From contig NZ_JALPVL010000007.1 of the NCBI RefSeq assembly GCF_023544465.1, positions 1 through 64,000 on the forward strand: a stretch of 64,000 nucleotides of DNA, given 5' to 3'. Made by a program: the position numbers and the translations under genes. The first letter of the stretch is position 1, and each line of letters starts with the position of its first letter. Origin of the DNA: Paractinoplanes maris. Lineage in GTDB: Bacteria; Actinomycetota; Actinomycetes; Mycobacteriales; Micromonosporaceae. Under the pieces are notes generated by a model that saw nothing but the letters and a program-made list of their open reading frames with translations, was not told where the DNA came from and searched no databases. This document shows positions 22,095 through 31,800 of the stretch, in pieces.

Positions 22095-23891
22095 TCAAGC
22101 GCTGAAGAAGCCGCTCTGTGGGCTGCCGGGCCAGCCGACGACCAGACCGCGGTCGAGGAGCGTGTTGTTGTGCTCACAGCTCGTCTCGGGCAACAGGCTG
22201 CAGACATGGCAGGCGGCCAGGTTCAGGCTGTCCGCACCGGCGGCGTCGGCTTCCATGCAGAGCGGGTCGGCCGAGCACCACTCGGCACGGCTCAGCGCCG
22301 ACGCCAGAGTGCGGCCGAGGCGATCCGAGGTCGCCTGACGGACGATGCCGCCGAGGCTTCCCGCCGAGTCGCTGGTGGCGGTGTAGATCAGGAACCCAGC
22401 CATCTCGCCGGTGGTGTAGAGCCGCTCCCTCATGGCCGACGCCGAGTAGCCCGAGTCCAGGCTCCACTCGTTGATCAGCAGGTGCGCGATGGTATGTATG
22501 AGGAGCGTCCGCGGCGTCACCTCGGACATCGGCGCATCCCGTCCGGTGGTCGAGGCACGCCGATCGAGCAGCTTCTGATGGTTGGCGACGATCCGACCCG
22601 CGCGTTCCCGTACCGGCGTGGACGACTCCCAGCTCTGAAGCCGCGTCGGGTCGAGCCTGATGAAGACGCCTTCGCCTCGGACCTCCATGGCGGGCAGCCA
22701 GTCCAGTTGTCCGATGGACAACGAGGCACGACGACCACCCGCATCCGCAGGGCTCGGCGGCTCCACGCGGGTGAAAGCTTGCAGTGCACGTACTTCGCGC
22801 AGCCGATTCACCTGCATGACCTGCACGATCTGCGGCGCCGGCGGATCGCCGACGGCGGGAACGCATTCGAAGTCGTGGTTCTGTTCGATCTCGTCATCCG
22901 TGGCGGGCGTGCAGAGCTGCTCGTACTCGGCCACCTTCAACGTGTCGTCGAGTTGCCCGTCGTCGTCGGGGTCGACGCCGGCGGTCAGCTGCTCTCGTCG
23001 TCGGACAGCGTCGATCACGTGCTGGGCAGTCACGTTGCCCTTCAGCCAGCCTGCCTTCTCGGCCATCCTGGCGATCGTTTCGTCGCTCTCGCCTGCGAGC
23101 ATGTCGAACCGCTCGTCGATCATCTGGTGCAGCTCGCTGGACCATGGCGGAATCGCGAGCGACGAACGAACCACCCCGAACCAAGCGGCCGACGATCCGC
23201 GCTGCATGGTTCGAGGCGGCTTGGTACAGCCGGCCATCCGATGACTGCTGCCCAGCCACGGCCGGCCACCGCGACACTTGATACCGAGCCGGCCGAGCTC
23301 GCTCCGACGGAAAGCACCTTCCATCGAAGCCTTGCGCCCACACTCGCAGATGATCTCGATCGACCGCAGCGAGGCCGACCGGCCGGTGGAGACCAGGTGA
23401 AGGGCCCGGTCGCACCAGCCGTCCTCCGAGCCACGATGCACCCAGGCCCGATAGGGGAAGTCGTCCAGATGACCGTCCTCGCACGCAACGACGAAGCGGG
23501 ACGGGATGAGCGAACCGCCGCAGACGCAGGCGGAGCCACCCCCGAAGCGACGGTGCTCCTGGAGAAGGTTGCACGAGCCGCCCTGGCACGAGTACATCTC
23601 GGGGAAGCGGCGAACAGCGGCTCCGTGGAACGAGTTCTCCGACGGCGGCAGGTAGAGCTCGGCAACGCGCAACGCGCTCTGCAGACGCGGCTCGATGATT
23701 CGCTGCTGCTTGTTGAGCTTCCAGGAGTCGAGGCCGGCGACGATGTAGGAGGCCTCGTCGATCGCGATCATGCCGCCCACGCCGTAGGTGGTGATCACCT
23801 GAGCGCGACGTACCGTGCCGATCGGCTTCACGCTCGGTCCGGCTGCGTTGCGGGTCGGGCGCTGGGGCCGCCCGGGTCGAGGTCTGGTCAT
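22095..23891 (-). CDS. drmB: DISARM protein DrmB (DUF1998)
   Basis: 598 residues from ATG 23891, overlapping the drmA stop (ATGA). The N-terminus has the DrmB pattern VRRAQVITTYGVGGMIAID and YIVAGLDSW. Zinc-type cysteines follow (C102, C107, C122, C124), then CEDGHLDDFPYRAWVHRG (137-154). The DUF1998 region has TLLIHTIAHLLINEWSLDSG, GFLIYTATSDSAGSLGG and a terminal cysteine cluster (CSADPLC, ACHVCSLLPETSCEHNN). In DISARM, DrmA and DrmB form a complex that loads on unmethylated or free-ended DNA. Direct adjacency and overlap with drmA support the call. Confidence 0.93.
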   Translation of the reverse strand: MTRPRPGRPQRPTRNAAGPSVKPIGTVRRAQVITTYGVGGMIAIDEASYIVAGLDSWKLNKQQRIIEPRLQSALRVAELYLPPSENSFHGAAVRRFPEMYSCQGGSCNLLQEHRRFGGGSACVCGGSLIPSRFVVACEDGHLDDFPYRAWVHRGSEDGWCDRALHLVSTGRSASLRSIEIICECGRKASMEGAFRRSELGRLGIKCRGGRPWLGSSHRMAGCTKPPRTMQRGSSAAWFGVVRSSLAIPPWSSELHQMIDERFDMLAGESDETIARMAEKAGWLKGNVTAQHVIDAVRRREQLTAGVDPDDDGQLDDTLKVAEYEQLCTPATDDEIEQNHDFECVPAVGDPPAPQIVQVMQVNRLREVRALQAFTRVEPPSPADAGGRRASLSIGQLDWLPAMEVRGEGVFIRLDPTRLQSWESSTPVRERAGRIVANHQKLLDRRASTTGRDAPMSEVTPRTLLIHTIAHLLINEWSLDSGYSASAMRERLYTTGEMAGFLIYTATSDSAGSLGGIVRQATSDRLGRTLASALSRAEWCSADPLCMEADAAGADSLNLAACHVCSLLPETSCEHNNTLLDRGLVVGWPGSPQSGFFSA

Positions 23892-26800
23892 CGTTCCTCC
23901 CGAGGCAGCAGGTTGGTCTCGACGTCGACGTCGCGAAGGCTGTTCATGGTCGCGAAGGACCAGGGCAGGTCGTCATCCTCGAACTGGCGCAGGAGAGCCG
24001 CGTAGTCAGGACGGCGTTTCGTATCACCCGGGAATGCCCTGGCTTGCTGATAGAGAAGGCTGGGGTTGGACCCCAACATGTCCCGCCATTGGCCGAGAAT
24101 CTCGTCCAGGTCGTAGGCCGTTCCGTCGGCCTCGTCCGGGGCGACCCGCCTGGCCCGATCAACGATGTGGTCGGCGATGGAGCGCAACTCGGTCTCGAAG
24201 TCGTCGAGCCGGGCCGCGCCGTCGTTGTCCCTGGCCGCAGGGAGGGTGAGGCGAGCCGCGCCGATCAACGCGGCGTGCAGAGCCCGGTCACGGGCACGGG
24301 CCGAGAACGGAGTTACGCTCGTCGACTCCACCTGTCGGTACAGCGCCGAGTGATAGGAGCGGAAACGTTCGTAATGTGACCTGTCCCTGGACCTGGCTGC
24401 GTTGTAGAGAACGACCACGACACCCGGGTACTGGCGCCCCACCCGGCTGGTGGACTGGATGTACTCCGCGGTGGTCTGGGGTTGACCGGTGACCGCCATC
24501 AGACCCAGCCGATCCACGTCCACGCCGACCGAGATCATGTTGGTGGCGAGCACGACGTCCAGCGAGTCCGGGTCGGGGTGACGGGCATAGAGCTGACGTA
24601 GCCTGCGCGGGATCTCGGAGGCAGAGGCACGACTGGTCAGTTCGGTGACGTTCGTGACCTCCCGGGGTTCGTTCTCCCCCGCCAGCAGCCGCAGTCGATC
24701 CGTCACGTCGTCGTTGACCTGCAGTTCCGCCGCGGCGAGCAGGCGGAGGCTGTTGAAGTAGCCGAGCAGGGTCCAGTACGGGTCCCGGACCTCGTCCTTG
24801 CCGTCGAGCCGGGACGCGTGGTGCAGCAGGGCGCCGTATGCGCGGACCAGGAGGCTGGCCTGGCTGGTCCCAGGTGCGAACAGCCCGACGTAGCGCCGGG
24901 AGGGTTTGCGCTCAGCCGGCGCCTCGACCGCGAACCACGAGTTGCGGGCGTCGAGGCCGGACGGCGGGAACTGGTGCACGTCCCGGTCGAACAAGGCACG
25001 CCCTTGTTCCTGGGCGCGGCGGATGGTGGCGGTGGAGGCGATCACCTTGGGACGGGCGGCCGCGATGTCCAACGCGCTTTCGTAGAGACCGACCAGGGTG
25101 CCGAGCGGGCCCGAGATGAGGTGCAGCTCGTCCTGGATGATCAGCTCGGGCGGTGGTGTCCCCTCGGGCTCACCGGCACGGTTGACCAACGCCGCAGGCT
25201 CCGGCTTCCACGTGATCTGGGCGAACTTGTCGACCGTCGCGATGATGAGTGTCGGACGATGCGTATACACGGCCTGATCCACGAGGTGAACCGGTAGTCC
25301 GTCCCGGAAGTGACATCCTGTGGTGCCACAGGCGACGACGAGCCGGACGGCGGAGTCGTCGACGCGGTAGTGCACCTCGTCGATGTCGGTGCCGCACCAG
25401 GGGCACCTCCGCAATTGCACCGGATTCATCGTGGCGAGGGTCTCGCCCTTGGCCAGCTTGGCGAGTGCCTTTTTGGCATCGGCGAGGCTGTTCGGCGTCG
25501 CCGACCGCCCGACCCACATGCCGATCGAGATCTCCTCGCCGGGCATGTCGGGCTGATCCTGGCGGACCTTCTCCATGGCGCAGATCAGAGTGGCGGCCCG
25601 CTCGAACTGTTGCAGTGTCAGCAGCCGCAGGGTGTACCGCATGAGGACGGTCACGCCGCTGCCGAGGACGCCGTGCCGAAGGCGACGCAGGAAGGTACTG
25701 AAGGCGACGAGACCGAGATACGCCTCGGTCTTTCCACCACCGGTCGGAAACCACAGCAGGTCGGCGACGCCCCGGTCCTGGTGCTGAGGATCGGCGATGC
25801 CTCGTAGACACAGGAGGATGAAGCCGATCTGGAACGGGTACCAGCGACCGGCGGTGAGACCTTGGCCGGGCGTCCCGTCACGCATGAGCAACGTCTGCGC
25901 CCGCTGCATGGCCATCGCCCGGTTGGCAAGCTGGAAGGCGCGCATGACCTGCGGGTCCTCATCGAGCAAAGCGATTCCGGAGTTCATCCGGTCATGCGCC
26001 GTCCTGCACTGCCGTGCCTGCTCGAGAGCCACGGCGGCGTATTGCGTGTTCTCGAGAGCCACCGCCCTCGCCTCGATGCCCTTGACCCATTCGTGGTAGC
26101 CGTCGACCAGCCGCCGCAGTCCGGCGACCACCTCCCCCGTGGAGCGGTCCGCGATATCGATCATCCGAAGCCCGGCCGTGTCGATATCGGTGTTGCTCTC
26201 GGAGAGCAGGACGTCGAAGGTCGGGACGAATGAGGAGCGGACTCGGGAGACCGCCCCGACGGCTGTCACAGTGTCCGACTCGGCGTGGTCGTCCCACTCG
26301 GCGGCGCAACCGTGCCCGGTGGCGAACGTCGGCGCGTGGCGATAGAGCAGGGCCGCCAACAAGGTGTCGTCATCGTCGCCCGCCATCGGCTGAAGTTGTT
26401 CGACGATGGCCGAATCGCACCGCACCTCCAGCTCGCACTGGAAGAAGGACCGAGGATCGCGCAGCGCTCCGCCCTCGACGGTGTGGACGTTGACCAGAGT
26501 GACCGTCACCGCGATCGTGTCACGCAGCGGATCGACCGGCCGGACACGGACCCGCAGTTCCAGACCGTCGACCACCACGACGGGCAGACGGTTGTCAGCG
26601 GACAGGTCGATGGTTCTGGTTTCCTGGAACGGCCGACGCCGCCACCGAACTGTCGACTCGTCAGTCGTACGGGCCTCCAACATGGATGGCGTGGCGGAGT
26701 TGCCGGCTTCGTCGACCGGCTCGTAGACGGCGGCCTCGACCTTGACGTCAAGGGTGCGGCACGACGCCTCGACCGAGAATGTCAGCCCCATCGAGGACGG

Positions 26801-27064
26801 GCTCTGGACGTTCGCGAGGGCGACTCCCGTGTCCGGTTGCTCGTCCTTGTCCAGGCGTGCGTCGGCCAGATCGGCGTCCGCCTCGGCACTGTCCTCCACG
26901 AGCTGTTCGGTGACGCGCTGAGGAAACAGCACACCGGTGAGATAGGTATTGATCGGCGGATCGGTCAGGACCTCCTTCTCGCCGTCGACGGGTCCGAGGA
27001 CATCGAGCCGAAGTCGCTCGGTCAACCCGTCCCGGAACCGGAAATGTTCATCGAATTCACTCAT
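23888..27064 (-). CDS. drmA: DISARM helicase DrmA
   Basis: 1058 residues from ATG 27064, overlapping the upstream uvrD-like stop by 8 bp. An N-terminal beta-rich region of about 400 residues precedes the SF2 core. Motif I is FPTGGGKTEAYLGL (439-452), motif II is DELH (645-648), and motif VI is STSRVGRQYPGVVVVLYNAA. A zinc pair is inserted in the core (CPWCG 554-558, CGTTGC 579-584). All of this is characteristic of DrmA, whose ATPase/helicase activity with DrmB recognises invading DNA. The order drmA-drmB is as in known DISARM loci. Confidence 0.93.
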   Translation of the reverse strand: MSEFDEHFRFRDGLTERLRLDVLGPVDGEKEVLTDPPINTYLTGVLFPQRVTEQLVEDSAEADADLADARLDKDEQPDTGVALANVQSPSSMGLTFSVEASCRTLDVKVEAAVYEPVDEAGNSATPSMLEARTTDESTVRWRRRPFQETRTIDLSADNRLPVVVVDGLELRVRVRPVDPLRDTIAVTVTLVNVHTVEGGALRDPRSFFQCELEVRCDSAIVEQLQPMAGDDDDTLLAALLYRHAPTFATGHGCAAEWDDHAESDTVTAVGAVSRVRSSFVPTFDVLLSESNTDIDTAGLRMIDIADRSTGEVVAGLRRLVDGYHEWVKGIEARAVALENTQYAAVALEQARQCRTAHDRMNSGIALLDEDPQVMRAFQLANRAMAMQRAQTLLMRDGTPGQGLTAGRWYPFQIGFILLCLRGIADPQHQDRGVADLLWFPTGGGKTEAYLGLVAFSTFLRRLRHGVLGSGVTVLMRYTLRLLTLQQFERAATLICAMEKVRQDQPDMPGEEISIGMWVGRSATPNSLADAKKALAKLAKGETLATMNPVQLRRCPWCGTDIDEVHYRVDDSAVRLVVACGTTGCHFRDGLPVHLVDQAVYTHRPTLIIATVDKFAQITWKPEPAALVNRAGEPEGTPPPELIIQDELHLISGPLGTLVGLYESALDIAAARPKVIASTATIRRAQEQGRALFDRDVHQFPPSGLDARNSWFAVEAPAERKPSRRYVGLFAPGTSQASLLVRAYGALLHHASRLDGKDEVRDPYWTLLGYFNSLRLLAAAELQVNDDVTDRLRLLAGENEPREVTNVTELTSRASASEIPRRLRQLYARHPDPDSLDVVLATNMISVGVDVDRLGLMAVTGQPQTTAEYIQSTSRVGRQYPGVVVVLYNAARSRDRSHYERFRSYHSALYRQVESTSVTPFSARARDRALHAALIGAARLTLPAARDNDGAARLDDFETELRSIADHIVDRARRVAPDEADGTAYDLDEILGQWRDMLGSNPSLLYQQARAFPGDTKRRPDYAALLRQFEDDDLPWSFATMNSLRDVDVETNLLPREER

Positions 27065-28868
27065 CGTCCTGCTCGTCGCCCTTCCATCGGAACCACGTCA
27101 ATCCACTCAACCGCGGAACCAGCCACACCCCGTACTCGTTGAGGCCGGCCCTCCGCGCGCTCGCGACGCTGCCGGCCGCCGCCTCGATGTCGTCGATCCA
27201 GCCGTCGACAAGAGCGACCGGCCACCGATCACCAGGCTTCTTGTTTCCATACCGGTATCGAGCCAGAGCGCGTCGGAACGACTCCGAGACAACGCCGATC
27301 GGACGACCCCGATGATCGATGGTGTACATCGGCGCCGGAAGTTCGTCGTCAATCCCGCCGTCCACTCGTGACAGCGTCACCGGGTCTCCCCGGCGGACCT
27401 CGTTCTTCAAGTAGTGCTGGAGACTGATCGGGTCGTCGAAGAAATGCGCCGTCCCAGCCGGCCGGGCGCGCTCCACGTCCCCGTTCTCCAACGACATGCC
27501 GTGCCGCGCCCACTTCACTTTGAGGTCGATCCGACCCCACCGACTCGCCGGCTTCGAGATCTGCACCCGGTGGGAACCACGAAGAGGTAGCTGGTCGAGC
27601 CGGTACAGGTCATCGCGGCTGCGAGTCATCGCCGTGTACAGAACACGCGCCTCCTCCATGGCGTCCTCGTCCTTACGCGTCCGGTTCTCCAGGACGAACA
27701 CCCGGTCGTATTGGAGACCCTTGGCGCCGTGCATGGACGAGACGGTGACCCGGTCGACGCCCGATGGTGTCGGCAAGCGAGTAAGTCGACCGCCGGCAAG
27801 GACGGACCGCAGCCGCTCAGTCGACACGCGACCGTGCCGCCCACCGGTGATGGCGAGCAACTCGGCCCACACCTCGCCCGCTTGCTCCTGCGGCAGTCCG
27901 GAGCTCTCCACGAACGCAGACAGGTCGATGGTGACGCCGCGCGCGAGGTCGAAGACGTCTACCAGCCACGGTGGACTACCGCCGTCCTCGGCTCGGCGTC
28001 GAAGTCTGTGGCCGACGCCTTTGCTCCAAAGCGCTGCGGAGACCTCCAGCGCTTGGCCGTTGTCGCGGCAGAGGATGGCGGAGGTGCCGTCCTGATGAGC
28101 GAATCCGCCGATGATGTCGTCCAAGGTTCCGGCGTTCTCGGTGTCCAGGAATTCCTTGCGGATCAGCCCGGGCAGGTCCTCCAACTCGGTCGAGCCTCGC
28201 AAAGCCTCCCCACAGGCCAAGATTCCGGCCGGGCGGGGTGAACGCGCCCGGAAGTCCTTGGTGAGGGCCAACTCCTCAAGATCATCGGCATAGGCTGTCC
28301 GAACCCAGGCGAACAGATCGCCTTCTCGGTGGCCGGAACTCGCCTGGAAGTTGAAGATGGCTTGCGCGGGATCGCCGACGACGGTGAAACCGCAGTCGAG
28401 GGAGCTGAGCAACGCTTCGACCATTTCCTGACGGTCACCCACGAGGTCCTGGATCTCGTCGAGAAGGACATGCCGGATCTTGCGGGTGTACTCCTCGGCG
28501 TCGCCGTCCAGGATCGTCCCTACGGCCTCCTTGATGCGCTCCGCGAAGTCGAGCTTCTTCCAGTCCTCGCCCGGGTAGGTGTTCTCGAGGAGCGCGAGGG
28601 CCCACGCGTCGAACGTCCGGGCCCGGACGAACCGGCCCGCGCCCGCGCCGGACCTCGAACGCTTGGCAAGTTCGGCGACGACTGCCCGGGAGAACGAGAG
28701 GAGGAGCACTTCGTCGGCGGCCAGACCCGCGTCCAGAAGATGGTCGATCCGGCGGATCAGCGTGAATGTCTTTCCCGTTCCAGCCGGCGCGACCAGCAGG
28801 GTGCGGGCATCGGCGGGTTGCTCGATGACCGCGAGCTGCTCGTCGGTCGCCGGGTTCGGCTCGGTCAT
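27057..28868 (-). CDS. UvrD/REP-like SF1 helicase
   Basis: 603 residues from ATG 28868, overlapping the upstream stop (ATGA). Motifs are LLVAPAGTGKTFTL (APAGTGKT at 27-34), LLSFSRAVVAELAKR, DEIQD (137-141), VVGDPAQAIFNFQ, DRVTVSSMHGAKGLQYDRVF and VLYTAMTRSRDDLYRL. The last about 150 residues (from ISKPASRWGRIDLKVKW) form an extra domain with a C-terminal segment not typical of housekeeping UvrD; I do not recognise it. Together with the second UvrD in the operon, it suggests extensive DNA unwinding or end processing. It differs clearly from the operon's other UvrD, so this is not a recent duplication. Confidence 0.87.
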   Translation of the reverse strand: MTEPNPATDEQLAVIEQPADARTLLVAPAGTGKTFTLIRRIDHLLDAGLAADEVLLLSFSRAVVAELAKRSRSGAGAGRFVRARTFDAWALALLENTYPGEDWKKLDFAERIKEAVGTILDGDAEEYTRKIRHVLLDEIQDLVGDRQEMVEALLSSLDCGFTVVGDPAQAIFNFQASSGHREGDLFAWVRTAYADDLEELALTKDFRARSPRPAGILACGEALRGSTELEDLPGLIRKEFLDTENAGTLDDIIGGFAHQDGTSAILCRDNGQALEVSAALWSKGVGHRLRRRAEDGGSPPWLVDVFDLARGVTIDLSAFVESSGLPQEQAGEVWAELLAITGGRHGRVSTERLRSVLAGGRLTRLPTPSGVDRVTVSSMHGAKGLQYDRVFVLENRTRKDEDAMEEARVLYTAMTRSRDDLYRLDQLPLRGSHRVQISKPASRWGRIDLKVKWARHGMSLENGDVERARPAGTAHFFDDPISLQHYLKNEVRRGDPVTLSRVDGGIDDELPAPMYTIDHRGRPIGVVSESFRRALARYRYGNKKPGDRWPVALVDGWIDDIEAAAGSVASARRAGLNEYGVWLVPRLSGLTWFRWKGDEQDDE

Positions 28869-31800
28869 GACCGCCTCCACATCTCCTCGAACTCGGTGAA
28901 CGCCAGTTTCTCCCGGTGGTTGGTGATGTTGTCGGCGACGTTGAGGATCAGGCACCGCTCGGTTCCCCCGTTGGTGACGCCGCGCAGACCGCGGCCGATC
29001 ATCTGTTGGTACACGTTGGGGCTGTAGGTGGGTCGGGCAACGACGACCGCCCGTGTCGCGGGAGCATCGAATCCCTGGTGAAGGACGCCGTAGTTGGTGA
29101 GAACCCGGATCCGGCCCGTACCGAACTGCTCGATGATGCGCTGCCGCCGCGGGGTAGGGGTGTCCGAGTCCACGGCTGCTGCCTTGATCCCGTGGTCACC
29201 GAGCACGGCGGCGAGGAAGCGGGCGTGGTTCACCGAGGTCGCGAAAACCAGCACAGGCCAGTCTCGGTCGAGGCTCAGCAATGCCTCGACAAGGGTGTTG
29301 TTTCTCGCCTGGTCCTCGGCGAGCCGCCGCTCCGCGGCGGCCGGCAGGGTGCCACGTCCCATCTGTGACATCTGAACGGCCTCGTCGTCGGTGAGCATGA
29401 AGCGGCTGCCCGGAAGCTCCCGGTGGTCGACACGGGCGAGAACGCCCATGTCCTGTAGCGTCCGGTACGGGTCCTCGCCCAGGACGCCGTCGTCGAGCCG
29501 CTTGCCGCCGTACCGGTCTACCAGACGCTTCGTCTCCGTGCTGTTCTTTCCCCTGAACGGGGTGGCAGTCAATCCGATCAGAGGACGCTCGGTCCGGTAC
29601 TGAGTGAGTCCGAGTTGCTCGAGAATCTTCGTGTAGCCGGATGTGATGGAACCGTGCGCCTCGTCGACGATGACCAGAGCCGGGTCCCGCAACCACGCAT
29701 AGGCGTCCTTGCCGAGATTGGCGGTCAACTTGTCGTCGGTCGCGACCACGAGATGCGGGTTGCCGCTGACCGCGACGGCTTCCCTCGCCTGCCAGAACCG
29801 GCTGATCGTCAGACGGGTGTTGCCGAGTCCGGCCTTCTCCCACACATACTTCCAGCTCTGAACCGCCTGCTCACAAAGCTCGTTCGACTGAGCGATCCAG
29901 AGGATGGGCCGACCCGGTCCCTGGCCGCCGAAACGCTTGAGGTACTGGATCACGGCCTCGGCAGCGATGCGGGTCTTGCCGGCGCCGGTGGGTAGGCTCA
30001 GCATGGCTCGGCCAGGCCTCTCCTGCATCAGCTCGAACTGCATCATGAGCGCCATCCGCTCCTGATAGTCGTGCAGTGGGAAGTGCGGTGTGGGACCCTT
30101 CACGTGTTCGGTCTCGGCCGGACGCTCCTCCTGCATCCCGGCGAACGCGACCGGGAATCCCAGGTCGGAGACGACGGTCTGGGATTTGCGATCGCCCGTG
30201 AACGTGACTCCCAGCGTTTCGTGGACACGCTTCAGATCGTCACGGTGATGGCGCAGGATCTCCTCACCGTGCGCATGCATCGCGAGCTCCGCCACCCGAC
30301 GGTCGGCGACTGTGGCACCGGTCCGCTCCTGCTCCCACGCGATCAGGCCTTCCGGCAGACCACGCCGCAGTCGTTCCGGCCCGACCAGGAGCAGCAACTT
30401 CTCGGCGAGATTGCGCTCGGCCCGGACCTTCTTCAACGCGTCCTGGTTCTTCGCCTCCTCGCCACGCTCGATCACCTTGCGGATGTCCTCGCCGGAGAGA
30501 CTCATGTCGAGTTCGCGGGAGATCGCTTCGAGGATGGCCTTGGCGTCCGCCGGATAGCGGACGTAGACGGTACGGTCGTGCGACGCGGACGCGAGCGGAT
30601 TGATCCGCATGCCGTTGGGCGTACGCCGGACCTCGTCGAGCTCTCCGCAAAGTACGAAGGACCAGCCGTCCGCCAGTCGACCCCGGAGCACGCGCAGGTG
30701 CGGGTACTCCGTCACGATCATGACCGGATCGGTCTCCTCGGCGGACCGGACCTCCGTCATGATCATTGTGGCGTACCGCTGCATACCCCACGCCGAGATC
30801 ATGGCCTCCGCGTCGGCCTGGGTCGGCGCCAGCAGCGCCGGCACGTTCTCCAGGACGAGAGCGTCGTACTCCTCACGGCTTGCCGTGACACAGATCTGGT
30901 CGTCCGGCCGGGTACCCCACGACTCACCGACACGGCACCGGGTCTCGCCGCCGGGCCATTGAGTTCCGGCGCGGAGTACGAGCGCATAGACCTTGCCGGG
31001 AACGGTGTCGTCCTCCGTTGCCTCCACCATGCGTACAACGTGGGCCCAGAGCTTGTTGCTCACGTTGTCGATCGTCGCGGCCAGACCGAGAGCGTCCGCG
31101 ATCGAGCGGTCGATCCGGGCGACCGGGAAGATCTCCCCGTACTCCCGCATGGTGGGGTTGACCGCCATGGAGACAGGCACCAGTCCCTGGCTGGTCCGCA
31201 GCTTCGCGGAATGACGAATCATCCAGACCATCGGGGACCGGACCGTGGCGGTCATGCGGCCGATGCGAGCCGTCCAGTCCTGGACGAGCCGCGACGGCGG
31301 CAGGTGTTCGACGAACAGCGCCGTGCCCTCGGCGCTCAAGGTCGGCAGCAGACCCAGCGGACCCGGCGGATTCGTGCCGTCCAGCTCCAGGCTGTTCAAC
31401 CGCGGCTGCGGCTTTCCGGCCGAGGTGGCGGCGGAAAGGGCCGTCAGCATCGCCGACCGGTAATCCTGGAACCACGCGTCGGTCCGTGGATCGATGTCGG
31501 CCACCGGCACGTCGGACATGCCGAGCGCCTCCAGTGTGGGCCTGTCAGCGGTGTGCGCTCGCAGGTCGACACCGGCATGGGGATCGCGGAGACCGTCAGC
31601 CGGGACAACGCGGCCCGGAAGCAGGCAATCGGCCGGCGCGCGATAGCGGCCGTCGATCGTTCGTACTCTGAGCACACGACGCCATTCCGGAACCGCTTCC
31701 CGGATCGTCGAGGCCGCTTCCCGTGGCTGGACCCGCCGCGCCAAGGCCCAGAAGTTCTGCCAGTCCTCGTTGTTGTAGCTCGCGAAGCCTCGATCGAGGA